Below, one piece after another: positions 35,773 to 48,354 of a stretch of DNA of 64,000 nucleotides (position 1 is the first letter of the stretch; each line of letters begins with the position of its first letter). The notes below the pieces were generated by a model. It saw only the letters and a list, made by a program, of their open reading frames with translations, was not told the DNA's origin and did no database searches. Source of the DNA: Dipteris shenzhenensis. Its lineage: Eukaryota > Polypodiophyta > Polypodiopsida > Gleicheniales. The translations under genes were made by a program, and so were the position numbers. The DNA lies in assembly GCA_047967505.1 (NCBI GenBank), contig CM106538.1; one strand, written 5' to 3'.

Positions 35773-38700
35773 GTGTTGCTCTCCCCTCTCCTTCCTCCAT
35801 GGGACTCCCCCAACCCACAGGGGTTCCCGTTCCCCGTGTCCCCCGCCCCCCCCCCCCCTCCCTTCCCCGCATCAGCCAGCTGCTTCTCGTGTCTGCTGCT
35901 TGCCACTCCCCAGATGCAGTGCCCACCAAGTTGACTGTTTTGCAAAGGATTAACAATTCTATGAAGGAGACAAAGTAGGAGCGATGGCCACATTTCTGGC
36001 AGATTTCTGTCTTTAAATGAAGAAGTAGAGAGGATGATTCTCAATAGTAGATGCATCGACACCAGAGAGAGAAGATGAGTTTTCCAGTAGCAAAGTACAT
36101 CCTTTATGGGGGATGCAGCAACATAACTGAAACTCTGATGTCTTCTTTTTGAGGACTCAGATTGTAGGCTAAGCCAGAATTCAAGAGACTGAATGCCCTA
36201 GGAGATCAAATGCCCTAGGAGTTTGCACACTGTAAAATGCCTTACATTGCAGATCGCAGAAGAAGATACATTAACATGCAGACTGGTTTAATAGACTGCA
36301 GAGTTTTTTGAGGTAGAATCCACAGAATTTGAGGTGGAGCATACCGAGATTGCATGCAGGTCTTTAAAAAAAACAGTTGCAGGAAGAGAGTGCGAATAAT
36401 TTGTACTATGTTAGGTGGCAAAGAGGGTTCTCAAAAGGATGAAAGAATGTGAGTGATTGGTGGCAGTTGCCCTATCATAGTTACCAAAAAATATGCTGTC
36501 CCCCCTGCTTGGAACAAGGCAACGCCGTCCTGGAGCAACAAGGATATGAGGAACATCTCAAACGTTCCCGGTGCCATGTGGGTAGAGCAATCCTGGAACA
36601 GCGTCCTGAGAAGTTTTTGGAACACCATTCCTTGACGTTCTGAGATCTGGTGCCTGGCATGGCAGCCTGAAGGCTATAAAACAGTTACAAAGTGCCATTT
36701 TTTGAGTTTTGCCTAACTCTCCTCCTGCGCTCACCTGCGTTCTTCACTCCCCCTAGCCTCTCTAACTACCCTTCAACTCCACCCCATTCTCTCTAAGCTC
36801 TTTTCCCTCCACTCTCCACTCCATGAGTGCACTCCGCCACTATACTCCACCCTCCCCCCAATATCCCTCAAGCTTCTACCCTCCACTCTCCTACCTCCAT
36901 GCAAGCCAGTCTTCCCTCAAGCTTTCCCATGCCCCTTTCCCTCTCTCCATGTTTATATGACATGTCTTATGACGTGGTTTCCTATCATTCCCCCTTCATG
37001 AAACACTTTTGTTCCCGTATCCAACATTCCCATTCCGTAGTAACTGGTCCTATGTCCTGCGAGCTGTAAAACAGCCCTGGAGTGCCATTCTAAGCACTTT
37101 GCCTCACTCCCCTGCCCTTGGCTTGCATCCTTCATCCCCCCTAAACTCTCTAACTGCCCTTCCGCTCCAACCCCTTCTCAATAAGCTGTTTTTCCTACAA
37201 CTTGTCTCACTCCCCTGCCCTTGGCTTGCATCCTTCATTCCCCCTAGCCTCTCTAACTGCCCTTCCGCTCCAACCCCTTCTCAATAAGCTGTTTTTCCTA
37301 CAACTCGCCATTCTACTCCACTCTTCCTCAAGATTCTACCCTACTCTCCTACCTCCACGTAAGCCTCACTTTCCTCAAGCTCTCCTGTTCCCTTTACACT
37401 CTGTGTTTATATTTGCATGTCATATGATGATGTGCGATATAATGTGTCATGTGACATGTTCCTGTTCCGAGTCCACATTCCCCCTTCCCGAAACATTCCC
37501 GTTTCGGCATCCGCATGTTCACAAAATGTTTCCTATGCATGGTAGCTTTAGGTCCGATATCCAGTCTCCTACTTACATGGCGTCTCTAGCATCCAGCTGC
37601 CTCCCAAACACTTATGTTAGAAAGAAGTCATTGCCCTTTGCCTCCCAAACACTTCTCTTGTTAGAAAGAAGTCAATGATCTCCTACCGTTGAAGACTCTT
37701 CCTGTGGTGGGCCTCATGAGTCTCTCTCTGAGTCGGGTGGACTCATGTATCAAGTATGGCACATGACTCTGCTCATATCCATGTAACCATAGTTGAAAAG
37801 ATAGAGATATCTCCTCGTGATGTCATAGTATTTGGGATCATAGGACATGCCTCGAAGCATGTAAAAAATAACAGCACCTTTGAATCCCACCACACAAGGG
37901 GAACCCCAATATCCTGCCTAGGGGCATGCAACCTATTGGGGCCATGGACCAACAGCATGCCCTAAAGATATGCTTTTGAAATTGCTATGGTTACCCATGG
38001 AGGAAATAAGCTGGTGGATTAGGTGTCGCATATGCAAATATTGTATTTTGGCTGAAGCTTAGGAATATGATGCTTGCAAAAGACCCATCAATGATGACTC
38101 TTGCATACATTTAGCCTGGATGCCAAAGAAAGCTCTAATAAGCAAGGACGGGAAAGGTTCGAATGTCTCATTCACAAATCCCTAGGTAACAACGTGCACG
38201 TGGTGAAGATAAATGTCTTAGAAAGGCACATCTGGGTCAAGATATGCACAAAGCAGGGCAACAATATTTCCTTGCCGATTGTTACATCCCACATTATAAT
38301 TCAATGTATTATTCCCCATATGTAGCAGTAAGCCATGATAAACCCTTCTCACTTTGTGGCCAATCGTCAAGAGGACGTGAATTTATGAGACCTTTGATTT
38401 GCGACTCCCGTAATTTACACATGTCTGCCTTGAGCCTCTGGGATGCAAAGTGCTTGGTGGATTGATTGCACCAGAGTTTGGCTGTCTGGGACTTTTCTGC
38501 AGTTGTTAAGCCGTGTCTGGCTGGTTGGGCACTAGGTTGTGTAGGTGCAGGAAGTGCACAGTCAGTGGATGCCTTTGGACACTTGGTTGGCAAGGAGATT
38601 GCAGGATTGCCTAGTAATTGGATGCTTATTCACCATATAAGGTTGAGCAAGGGGATTGCAAGGTATGTAGGATATTGGAAGTCTGTACGTAGTGGTTTGC

Positions 38701-41700
38701 ATGTGGTGCAGCTTTCGGGAGACGTTGTAATCAGCCGCTTGGCTTTATATGAATATTAAAGAAATACCACAAGGGGCGCCAGCGTTTGGGGCCAATCGGT
38801 GTCCTTGTTTCTGAGTAGGAGTGCTCTAGCTCCCTGTGATTAAGTTTGTGGTGATTAATTGTTTGGCTATTTACTGTGTATGCTATAGTTAAAGTGGATC
38901 TCATCACCCTTTAATCTAAGAAGGCTGATTTCACCAATGCTTGGGGCCGATGCTACTGCTTTCAAGCCAAAGGGAGAAGTCACTATTATGGGGGACTGCA
39001 ATGCAAGCTAGAATAGTGCAATGTACACTATTCTTAACATACCCTTTTTAATTGCATATACAAGATACCTTTTTGGATTTTCTGGGGCGTACTGCTCCTT
39101 TTTGTCATATTCAGCCTCTAGTGACACATTAATCCCTTAGGGTTAGGATTAGGGTTAGGGATTATTCCTATTCCCTTATGGTCCTCTCTAGAATAGTGCA
39201 ATGTACACTATTCTTAACATCCCCTTTTTAATTGCATATACAAGATACCTTTTTGGATTTTTGGGGGCGTATGATAGCAACCAAGACTGAAAAAGAAAAC
39301 TAAAAAAATCAAAGTGGTATGTGCTGAGCATAGTGACTATATAACAAAACTCTTTACATGGGTAGATCATGTACAACTTAACCTTTGATTCCCCCTCATA
39401 AGTTGTAAATTATTCTTCACCTTTGGGAAGAAAAACCAAAAAATAGGTTGAAGAGAAGATGGAACTAGGCTAAAAAGAAATAAGTCCTCCTAGATCAAAG
39501 ATTGATTGATTGTGACTGTGAAGTTGATCTGTAGAGAAATACGGATATGACATTGATCGAGACAATTGAGAAGATGCTTATTTGTCACAAAACCAAGACA
39601 CAGTGCTACCTGCATAAGGTATGCAGAAGTAGAATAAGCTCTGTTGAATAATGGGGGATAATTTAAAAATGCACGATCACCGTCGGCAGGGGGATCCAAG
39701 GACTGCATAACATCAGGGGCTGGAGGAGCAAGTATGGTCCTTGCAGATAAGAGATCTACTTTGTGGTAATAGCCCATAAACTTGAAAAGGTATGATAGTA
39801 GAAGACCATATTCCATGGGGAAGGCCTAATAGCCTGAATATCCTGAAAGCTCAAGTAACATAATCTTCGATGGGAGTGTTTGAATATCTGTCATAAGCTC
39901 ATCAAGGAGCTGACTGCAAGAAGGCCTAATAGCCTTGATTGCTAAAGAGAATGCATGAGCTGTACCAAAAGCATGTGAGCTACCATGCTGAGGGAATGCT
40001 GTCCGGACAAACTGGTAGTCTTGTATGACATCACAAAATTGCATCAAGCATGGGCTGTGCAAAAAAATCATGAATGCAGTTCTGGAACATTATTCTTCCC
40101 CAATTTGCTCCAGGGCAAAAACTCATGATATCAACGCACTATGGCAGGACTGAACCAATGCTGAAATGTCCTCATGCTGAGGACTGATTTGCCTCACAAG
40201 TGGAGTTGAAAATTGAATCCAAGAATGATGTACTATGCCATTGATCTCCGGAATCTAACAGAGATGAAAGGGTGTCATTCAAAGGGCTTACCTACAAGAC
40301 TTCTGTATTGTTTGAGATCCAAGGAAGCATTATTGACATTCTATCGCTGATTTGTTTGAGTTGTCTTGAAAGCTTTCATCACTATGAATGAAGGAGCAGA
40401 AGTTGCTTGTTAACTGTTTCTGAATGTGGCAGGGCAGAATGGAGTTGAGGAGCTGAAGGGCATGAAATTCTGGAGGCGGCTTGGTCGGGAAAATCTTGGC
40501 GAGGTGGGACTTGGGGGACAAGGAAAAGTTGGGAGAGGGGCCACACGAGAAATCCACTAGCTTGCTTGATGAGTGCTCCGCAGGCTGTTGCCAGTGATGG
40601 CTTGGCAAAGAGCTAGAGAGCGTGGAAGCTTTATAGGCAGAGAGTTTTGGCTCAAAGCTATTGAGAAGCCTGAGCAAAAGTGGTAAGAATTTCAACGGGC
40701 CAAGGATGGGCCATTTGGGTTGACTGCTCGACCAATCATGAAAATCGTCCACCGAGATCTGTTCTACCTTCCAATGAGCCTTGAAAAGTGCTTCAAGGCT
40801 CCAACAATCTACAGTTTGCACAAGGAAGAACCTCAACATGAGGTCTCCTGCAAACACGGATGCAAACACGGAACTCTCTCACAACTCTTCCACCAGAGTA
40901 TCAATCTGACGGAATTAAGACTCCCAATGGGGCCCCAGTCGGGCCCACATGTAGCTGAAACTACTAATGACCGACACTTGATTCAAGGTACATGTTAGGA
41001 AATGACAAAATTTTTGTTTTGCAGGTGTGAAAGACCTCCAGTTCCACTCACGAGGGTGTGCTTTCACTTTGACTTCAGTCTATCACTTCTGCTTATTCTT
41101 GAATATTATACCCACTCACCACCTCAGTGTTTTGATCTATATTTTTATGATACCCACCATAACCTCAGGGGTTTGTGGTATGTTCCATAAATACATCTCT
41201 CAATGTTCCTATGATCCATAAATTCAACCTTTAATATATTTGACCTTGTGCGGTGTAATGGACTAAATATCCTCCACCCAGATTGGCAAAACGTACCCCT
41301 TGTTTCATGAACAAGAAAAACATAACCCCTGCAGCCAGTTCAGGGATCACAAAAGCGTTATGGCACAGATCTTCCAAAATTTGCTGATGTTATAATTGTG
41401 GTCACTTTGTGACAGTATGAAGCACACTTACATCAACATGTCTCTCTCACACAAACACACACACTTGTTTTTTTTTGGGGGGTTGAAATTTTTGATGTTT
41501 TATGTTGCAGAGTAAATTTCCCAAAATAAGATGTGCCCAATACATCAAGAGAAGATCTCTGTATAAGACAAGTATACATCAGAGTCTATATAATGAGTTT
41601 GCAGACAATCATAGAAAGATTGCTGCACGCGCGCGCGCGCACATAGTGAGTACTACAAAAAGTTTATGACAATTAATCTTGTGGTTTGTAGATCTCTTCC

Positions 41701-43020
41701 CAAAAGAAAAGCATATAAGATGCAAGGAACCATTCTTGTCCAGAAAACTAAGCTTTGTCTCATACTAGATAGGAGAGCAAAAGGACAAAAGGGGTAATAC
41801 AATTTGCGAGCACTAACATATATATCTATTCCAAGAAACAAGCATAGAATCAATCTCACAATAAAAACTTACCTTTCCAATTCGGGGCCTTTCTTTTGTT
41901 TTGGCAAGACTGTTCCGGATATAGGAAACAGCACCCCAACACCTCAAATTGTCGGCCACAGCATCCAAGTGCAGCAAGTACTCCTCTTCAGTGAGTGGGA
42001 ATGAGCGCTGTGCATTCCAGTCACATTCTCATTGGGTAAACAAAGGCAGAAAAGTTAAGATTTGACACAAAAAGCCATCAGTTACAACCAGCTAAATCAT
42101 TGCAAACCAGACAGCACGAGGTAGAAGTATGCCTGTTCCCGATATTTCCACATGACGTTCATTGCTAGTAGCTGTCTTCCCATGAACTCCTGCATTAAGA
42201 GTGAATCGTAGTACAATGCATTAGCTCCTCTCATATCCAAATCTTTGTGCCTTTTAATTTGTGACTTTGTCTAAGAATGTTTATCTTTGCTGCCTTGTTT
42301 TTTTGCAAATAAATAGAGGATGTTACTCCTTCCAAAGAACCCTGAATATATCATCGTAATCCCATCCCACACCATCTGGCATTACCAGAGTATTTCATCT
42401 TTCTCCACATAACATTTTTCGTCAGAATTGGCATGGCTTCAACCTTATAGAATGGGTGTCGGCTGCATAAAAAATCCTGAAAAACGCCTAAACACATCTT
42501 GTAAAAGTAAAACGAATAAAGACTTTTTATCCTGATGGTTGTCACCGGCAAGGTTGCAAATTATGAACTCCATCATGCACAGCGGGGAATAGCTACCATG
42601 GAATCCCCATTGATGTCATTATCGTGCATTGGTAGGTGTAGATCATTGTATAAACATATGCCTCATACATGGCCATACCTTAACCCCTCCTCACACACGA
42701 GCATCCATTCCAGAGATTATGGTGATCCAATCAAAGGGATGGCTAGCACTTAAGCAGGCTAATCAAAGAGTAGTCCGCAGTCTTTTCATCCATGCTACAA
42801 TTGAGTATAACAACGACAGCACATCTTAGTATCTCCCAAATGAACAAATCTTAGGCAAAAGGTTAGAAAAAGTAGCTGATATTGTAGAGGCCCACAGATG
42901 AACACTTGTCGGCACTCTCGGTGGAACCCGTCTTAGAGTTCATGGGAATGAAGCTTACGTAACTCTCTCACTAACAGTGCCCATACTAGCTACTGTGTGC
43001 AGTACTGTCAATCCTAGCTA

Positions 43021-43057
<37 letters not shown>

Positions 43058-45919
43058 TGCTTGCATAAGACTCATCACAGTAAGCACATAGTTGTTCCAC
43101 AATAGAAGACTAAGGGCATACTAGTTATTATCCTTATTACTGATAGCCTTGGCAGTCACCAATGGACCTCTGAATACAACTGTTGGCTTCCTTCAATGAA
43201 GGGCGCTGAATACATCTTCTGGATCCTCACTGGAGAGGCTAGATCTGCTAAGGCTATATGGCTGGCTGTCCATTGCTAGGACTGGATCCCATATAAGTTT
43301 TGGATATGGAGTATGTGGATGAAGGATGGGAAGGTGTGGATGAAAGAAGGGAAAGGATCCCAAGTAAGTAATGGACATGGAGGGGGCTAAGAGACTAGAG
43401 AGGATCCTGAGAGGGAGCTGCTGCTGGGTGAAGCTGAGGGAAGGGTGCAAGAATTGTTGCTGTCAGGCTGGAGAGGCTGGAGCCATCCTGGTCAGCCTGG
43501 CATTGACCAGGTCATAAAAATCAAACATTGACAAAAAAATCTAATTGACCCCAAAAAGGTTGGGGTCAACGATTTAAAAAAAAAGGCATTGATGTTTTGC
43601 CAAATCCAACACTGTTCTTTTGCCTGTTTTGTCCCCATTTGGCCAACTGACACCCTGGTGAGTGGTCTTGGCTTGACAGGGCAGTCCATGCAAACTGTGC
43701 AGGTGCCTTTCTAATCATATGGTACTCACCTTGGCAAATGACTTTGTCTAGCAGCCTCCCCTTGGACTTCTCACGGAAGAGGCATTGGATCGAGCGGCAT
43801 GTATCCAATACAAGGTTGTCTCCACATTCTGGTCTCAACTTTGAGCCAGACATTCACCCTGGAAGATCTCCTTCTAGCTGTGGCACATGGAGAGCCCCCA
43901 TTGGTCCCTGACTAGACCAGATAAGGAGTGATGGCGCATGTTACTATTCCATGGCGGGAGTTCACGAGACGATCTCACACTGCTTAAGGGGATCTACCAG
44001 TGCTCGCTCAAGATCATCTCTCCGGCGAGACATATACATCGAATGTTCACCTGGGGCATGTCAGCCTGGCTTACAATGGGGAGGCATGCTTTTCACATCA
44101 AGGTGACAATCTCCTGCTTTTTTGGTGACTGGAGCAAACAATTGCACATCAGGAGATCCAGGCATTGGATATCTCAAAAAGCTTGGAACTCTTCTAAAGA
44201 AAGTGGAAAAGTACTTTTTTGGTGTGGTCATGTAATGTGCGGCACCTTGTGATGGGGAAACATAAGACTCAACCAGGTGCCAACCTCATCCACATCTGGC
44301 TAAACATAATGTAAACCTTGTGCTCAATTAGGGAGCAAGGATTGAGCCGTTAGTTGTATAGTCCACCACATTGAATGTTGGAAACTACTCCCTGAAGACG
44401 CAATCTGCATGGCAGCTAGTTTCTCTTTCTTTTCAGCGCCTCACGGATAGCTGATCTTTTATTGTTTCTCAAGGTATAAAATAGAAATTTCTTTTTCTTG
44501 GAGAGGGCAGGGGGAAATACAGAGCATGTAGCAGGTACCTTCTTTATAAGCTGGACATCATAAGATCTTCCATACTTGTTCCTTATAAGCATGGCAAGCT
44601 CCTTCCCACCGAACGTTGCATCATCCTCACCAATAATGTTTTCTAATTTTCTGCGTAATAAATCTCCATTTACCTGCACGTTAAGGAAGGATGTCAGCAA
44701 ACACAATATAATCAATTTGGTAGGAAGAGTGTTAAATCAGCAAGTCGACGAACGTTACAAGTATCTGCAGAGCAGCAATTTACCTTCCCACGTTACTGTG
44801 ACCTGCTATCTACTGTAAAATTACATTCAACATATTTAGCATCCCTCAATTTAATACCTTTGCATCAGAATGCCAGACCAAACATGCAAAGATTGAGTAA
44901 ATTGTTGAGCCATCCCATCTCACCTTGCAGACATGTACATCAATAGAAAACCAGGTTCAAAGAGAAATTTAGCATAAGAAACATCACTCTCTTCCCTACA
45001 TCGGTATCTAACATCCCTTCAAACTTTGCATGAGGATTCAACCAAGTGCCGCAGCATCTTGCCTCAAAAACTGTATTCTAGAGATGAGAGCTTTCTAGAA
45101 ACAACTACAAGCAGACAAGTGATACCTTCACAATAGGCATTGCCAAAAGAATGGACATTTGAAGGTACATATGTAAATTGAAAAGTCCACAGAGGCAAAC
45201 CCTAAGGTTTGTCAAGGCTAAAACACACACAGCCAATACCAAGATCTATATGAGAGCAAAAGTGTTGGCTCCTCTCATATATCCAGTCCCACTATGTGCA
45301 CAAAGTCGGGCTTTACTTATGTCTAGAAGGTGAACAATTTGGAACTAAGATTATCTTCCTCCTAAATCAGCTCAGTTAACGTCAACTTTGGTCCCAGGAG
45401 ATACAAATTTGCAGTAAGCCAACAATCCTTTTGTAGAAAGCAACTTGATGGGTTCGTTTCCATTCCCAAATTAACAATTCTTCTACACATTCATTAAGCA
45501 ATACAATACAGGCTCAGCCTGAGTAGTCAACTGGGCAACGTGAGGGGAGAACTTCAAAGTGATTCCTGCTGGTTAACGATTTGCTCATCACTTAGTTGAA
45601 TCCCAATTAAGAAAGTGTGTGGCCTAAGCTATAGCCGGAACTGACTTACATCAGACATGTCATTACTAGCTGATGAATCATCTTCCCTGTCATCATTCTC
45701 AGCAGGCTGCTCTTCTCCTGGAAGTGCTTTTGGAGACGTCAACAATTCTTTATGGCCACAGTTATCTGCCTGCAAGCTGCATCCCTTGTGTGATTGATGT
45801 CTGTAGTAAGAGGACAACCATGCCTTTCTCCTTTTGTTACAGCTCAACTCATCTTGCATAGTGAAAATTGATCGAGTTCTGAAACCATGCAGCCCGGTTG
45901 CTAGTGAAGCGGATGCCAT
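35345..45919 (-). CDS. Chloroplast-targeted DUF3067 protein, five coding exons, 220 aa
   Basis: Exons on the minus strand: 45919-45650, 44673-44539, 42189-42133, 42007-41873 and 35410-35345. All junctions are phase 0 and join into 220 codons with no stop. Residues 1-90 are Ser/Arg-rich then acidic (transit-peptide-like start MASASLATGLHGFRTRSI). Residues 91-220 carry the DUF3067 pattern known from cyanobacteria and plastid proteins: GGKELAMLIRNKYGRSYDVQ, GRQLLAMNVMWKYREQ, RSFPLTEEEYLLHLDAVA, CWGAVSYIRN, TKERPRIGK, AVSIFIDLDESGG. The family's function is not known to me. Introns are 976, 2349, 125 and 6462 bp; the 125-bp one uses a GC donor. The start codon is chosen because a likely 5'-UTR splice acceptor lies 21 bases upstream and this is the first ATG after it. 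This is the only apparently intact host gene in the window. Confidence 0.9.
35735..35770. repeat. (CT)n microsatellite
   Basis: Run of about 18 CT units in intron 4 of the DUF3067 gene. Confidence 0.95.
36670..37680. repeat. Diverged tandem repeats in intron 4
   Basis: A 104-bp unit with ccctgcccttggcttgcatc occurs at about 37110 and 37214, nearly identical. A looser copy of the same text (taaaacag ... agtgcc ... ctctctaact) starts at about 36675. A 45-bp unit with cctcccaaacactt ... gttagaaagaagtca repeats at 37600 and 37641. Confidence 0.75.
39008..39270. repeat. 181-bp tandem duplication with a palindromic core
   Basis: The text from ctagaatagtgcaatgtaca to ctttttggattt starts at 39008 and at 39189. 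Its first part is a near palindrome (AGAATAGTG ... CACTATTCT). Telomere-like TTAGGG words (39139-39160) lie between the copies. Confidence 0.8.
39490..40865 (-). pseudogene. Decayed protein-coding fragment inside the last intron of the DUF3067 gene, family unknown
   Basis: Same strand as the host gene. A splice-acceptor-like TTTGCAG at about 40846 opens GDLMLRFFLVQTVDCWSLEA and runs to about 40335 (FLPLLLRLLNSFEPKLSAYK). A donor-like GTAAGC follows at 40290. A second stretch from about 40200 to 39490 keeps one frame through LVRQISPQHEDISALVQSCH, FRTAFPQ-like text, SHAFGTAHAFSLAIKAIRP and EYGLLLSYLFKFMGYYHKVD, with stops at about 40129, 40102 and 39829. It is leucine-rich, perhaps helical-repeat. 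I cannot name the family. The stops suggest a dead copy unless they fall in unseen introns. Confidence 0.5.
41630..41642. repeat. (CG)n microsatellite
   Basis: Short alternating CG run in intron 4, a rare motif in an AT-rich plant setting. Confidence 0.9.
41873..42007 (-). CDS. DUF3067 gene, coding exon 4
   Basis: Residues 155-199, from RSFPLTEEEYLLHLDAVA to ERPRIGK. Acceptor TGCACAG|CGC; donor AAG|GTAAGT. Confidence 0.9.
42133..42189 (-). CDS. DUF3067 gene, coding exon 3
   Basis: Residues 136-154, EFMGRQLLAMNVMWKYREQ. Acceptor AATGCAG|GAG; donor CAG|GCATAC, a GC splice donor. Confidence 0.9.
42190..44538 (-). other. Intron 2 of the DUF3067 gene
   Basis: 2349 bp, GT-AG. Contains a (GA)n run at 43024-43052 and otherwise no recognised element. 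Confidence 0.85.
44539..44673 (-). CDS. DUF3067 gene, coding exon 2
   Basis: Residues 91-135, from VNGDLLRRKLENIIG to YDVQLIKK. Acceptor CGTGCAG|GTA; donor AAG|GTACCT. Confidence 0.9.
45650..45919 (-). CDS. DUF3067 gene, coding exon 1
   Basis: Residues 1-90. The donor is GAT|GTAAGT. A pyrimidine-rich acceptor (ATTCCAG, just above 45940) shows that the exon itself probably starts at 45940, with 21 bases of leader. Confidence 0.85.
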
Positions 45920-46708
45920 TTCCAATGGTAGTTTTCCACCCTGGAATTTAGAGTACGACAAAAAAGAATTAATAGATTACTTTTAGAAAGATAGTGTAAT
46001 AAAAAAAAGATATCATCTAGCTCTTACGAAAAGGTAGAGCGCACAGAAGCATTATATGACACAAAATCATGCTTCATACAATCCTTCTAGTCTCTTCTTA
46101 TTGAATCAAGTAGTTATCTTACGGATCGACGATGAGAGTATCAAGTCAGAAATGACGCTTGTTATGCACATCAAATATCCGACTCCTGACGATGTAATCT
46201 TAGGCGGTGCTTGGAATGAGAACAATTTTATAATACTGAAAGCCCATCCTTCCATTTTCTGAGCGGACGCCGTGGAATTCCTCGTTGTCTACTGACGAAG
46301 GTGAAAGGACCGGCACATGCCATTCTTTTGTGTTAAGACAGGAAAGCAGAAAAGATAGAATGTTCCAAATATGACGTGGCCCACATTCTGTGAGTCATGG
46401 GCTGCGGCTTGAGAGAGTGAATAAATGTCCCAGTCTGTGGGAACAACTTTGCATGTATGTTTCTACCGATTAGTCTCGAAGTTGAAAGTCGCAAATTTGG
46501 CTGGGAACTAGACGTTTTGCAATCATCGTGAGCGCAAGGACTTATCCTTTATCCCTCGTACAAGCTCCCTTATTTGTTGATTGGATTGCGAGGAATAGAT
46601 ATGACAGCATGAATTGTAACAATCCATAAAATTTTCAGAAGTGTACAAAGAGGATGCATGACAGGAGATGTGCAATTGCGCGATGGGAATGCGTGAGAGG
46701 ACGCTTAC

Positions 46709-46800
46709 GTAGGAGGAATGGTGGTGAAGGCGGGAGGAGAAGCGATCATCCGTAGATTCGTTGCAGCATCGTCCTCCACCTTCGCTCGTGCCCACGATGA
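46709..46800 (-). other. Possible 5' non-coding exon of the DUF3067 gene
   Basis: A donor TCCTAC|GTAAGC ends at 46709 and could pair with the acceptor at 45941-45943 through a 765-bp intron. The upper limit is arbitrary. The frame through this exon does not join the coding frame cleanly, so it is treated as leader. Confidence 0.35.
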
Positions 46801-48150
46801 TTTTGTTTGGTTCACGTGAAAACCTTCAATTGTGGATTGTTTGCCTTGTTGGCACTTTACTCACTATGGCAATGTCTTCGGTATTTGGGTTCTACTCCAA
46901 GGTTATGCTTGCTTTTAAAAGGTTTACTTTCGAGAAAAAGGGTAGAAATCTACTCTTAAATTGTCTTCCCCTATAAAGCTTACAAAAAGATGCCCATCCA
47001 AATACTTTCATATCAACACAAGCCCTCTCTTGAGATTTGACAAACCTACCCTTGAAATTGTTAAGCTTATTCTATAACTAATGTATAGGTTGCTGATATC
47101 ATCAGCATCTCACATAAGGTGCAACAGTTAAGAATCTTTAGTCATCACAGAGTGGAATGATGATCGCACTTCAGTATGATGTATGTGATTGATTTTGTAG
47201 TATTTATTTCCTTACAAATGTTCAGGTGCTAATCTCATGTAGGATTCATTAAGATTTAAGCTTCTCAAAGAGTAAACGCAAAAGAAGCTTTCTTGCTCAA
47301 GTTTGAAGTACTTTCGTTAATTCACATTCAAAGTATTTGATTTTTTCGATTACAAAAGGGAGAAACAAAAGGGCCAATATGATCACATAGAATCATCAAT
47401 ATGAGAAGCAAGATTTGGTACATCACCTTGCATATCTTAGAGGCAATACTTTTACTATGAAGCTAATGAAAGAACATGTAACTTGGCACTTTTTCAAACT
47501 AAATTATATGAATAAGGCCTTGGCTGAACAAGTTCCTGAAGTGCATATATGGGACTATGATAACGTAGAAGTTGATGTTATAAGGACTTGTAACAGATTG
47601 TAACTTACATAATAGAATGAATAATATACTCGTAGAATTGTCAAGGAGAAACAACTAGGAATACAATATGGTGTTTCCTTCTAATCGTGGATCCACCATC
47701 CTTATATCTCTCATTCTTGATTACTCCCTCATGCTAAAGAACAAATATTAAAAAAGATGCTTAATCTGTTGTCAAAGAACCAATTTGAATTTGTAAAAAA
47801 ATAGCAAAACTACCATAGGATTGAATGTATTTAAAAATGTTTAATACATGTATGAATATATAAAATATGTATGTAATATAAAGTATAACTACACAGTGCA
47901 TGCATGGCACACTTCCCTTCCCAAATACATAAATTGAAGAATGAGTTATTCCTTGCCACATTCAATATTTTAGCATTTTGTATTTTGCAATTGGCGTTGG
48001 CATATTGGAAGAATTGAATGGCAATGAGAAATTACATTTTGCCTCAATAGGAGTCCACAACTTTCTCATCCTTGCTTTACAATATTGTTGCAAGGTGCTC
48101 ATAAGATAAAGGGGGATCAAAATGAAGATGGGGGTGAAGGTGGTTCACTA
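46801..48150. other. Intergenic, nothing recognised
   Basis: Upstream of the DUF3067 gene and before the split LTR. Only short frames; no promoter motif I would defend. Confidence 0.5.
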
Positions 48151-48287
48151 TGTTGAGAGTTTACGCTCAACATCATGTGATCATGTGTGCATAGCACCAT
48201 CATGTGATCATATGTCCATAGCACTAACCTTATAGAGTGCTATAAAGGAAAGGGTTAGATCCCCTAACCCTAACCCTAAATAGGTTT
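48151..48287 (+). mobile_element. 5' half of an LTR split by the LINE
   Basis: Begins TGTTGAGAGTTTACGCTC, a common LTR start. It runs through a TATA-like ctataaagg (48240) and three CCCTAA words to the LINE target site. The remaining 120 bp is at 55830-55949. Confidence 0.6.
48272..48287. repeat. LINE target site duplication, left copy
   Basis: AACCCTAAATAGGTTT, identical to 55814-55829. Confidence 0.9.
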
Positions 48288-48354
48288 ATCTCTGAAGCAT
48301 GGACTCTTCGTTGTTAGGAAGAGGTCTAGGGTCGCTCCGTAGCGCTCCTGCGAG

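Noticed and set aside
41000-41420. Last exon of the DUF3067 gene just after exon 4
   Set aside because: Candidate acceptors give no match to the conserved C-terminus; the correct exon is at 35345-35410.
43193-43853. Minus-strand frames in intron 2 as extra exons of the DUF3067 gene
   Set aside because: The protein is complete and in phase without them and they match no part of the family.
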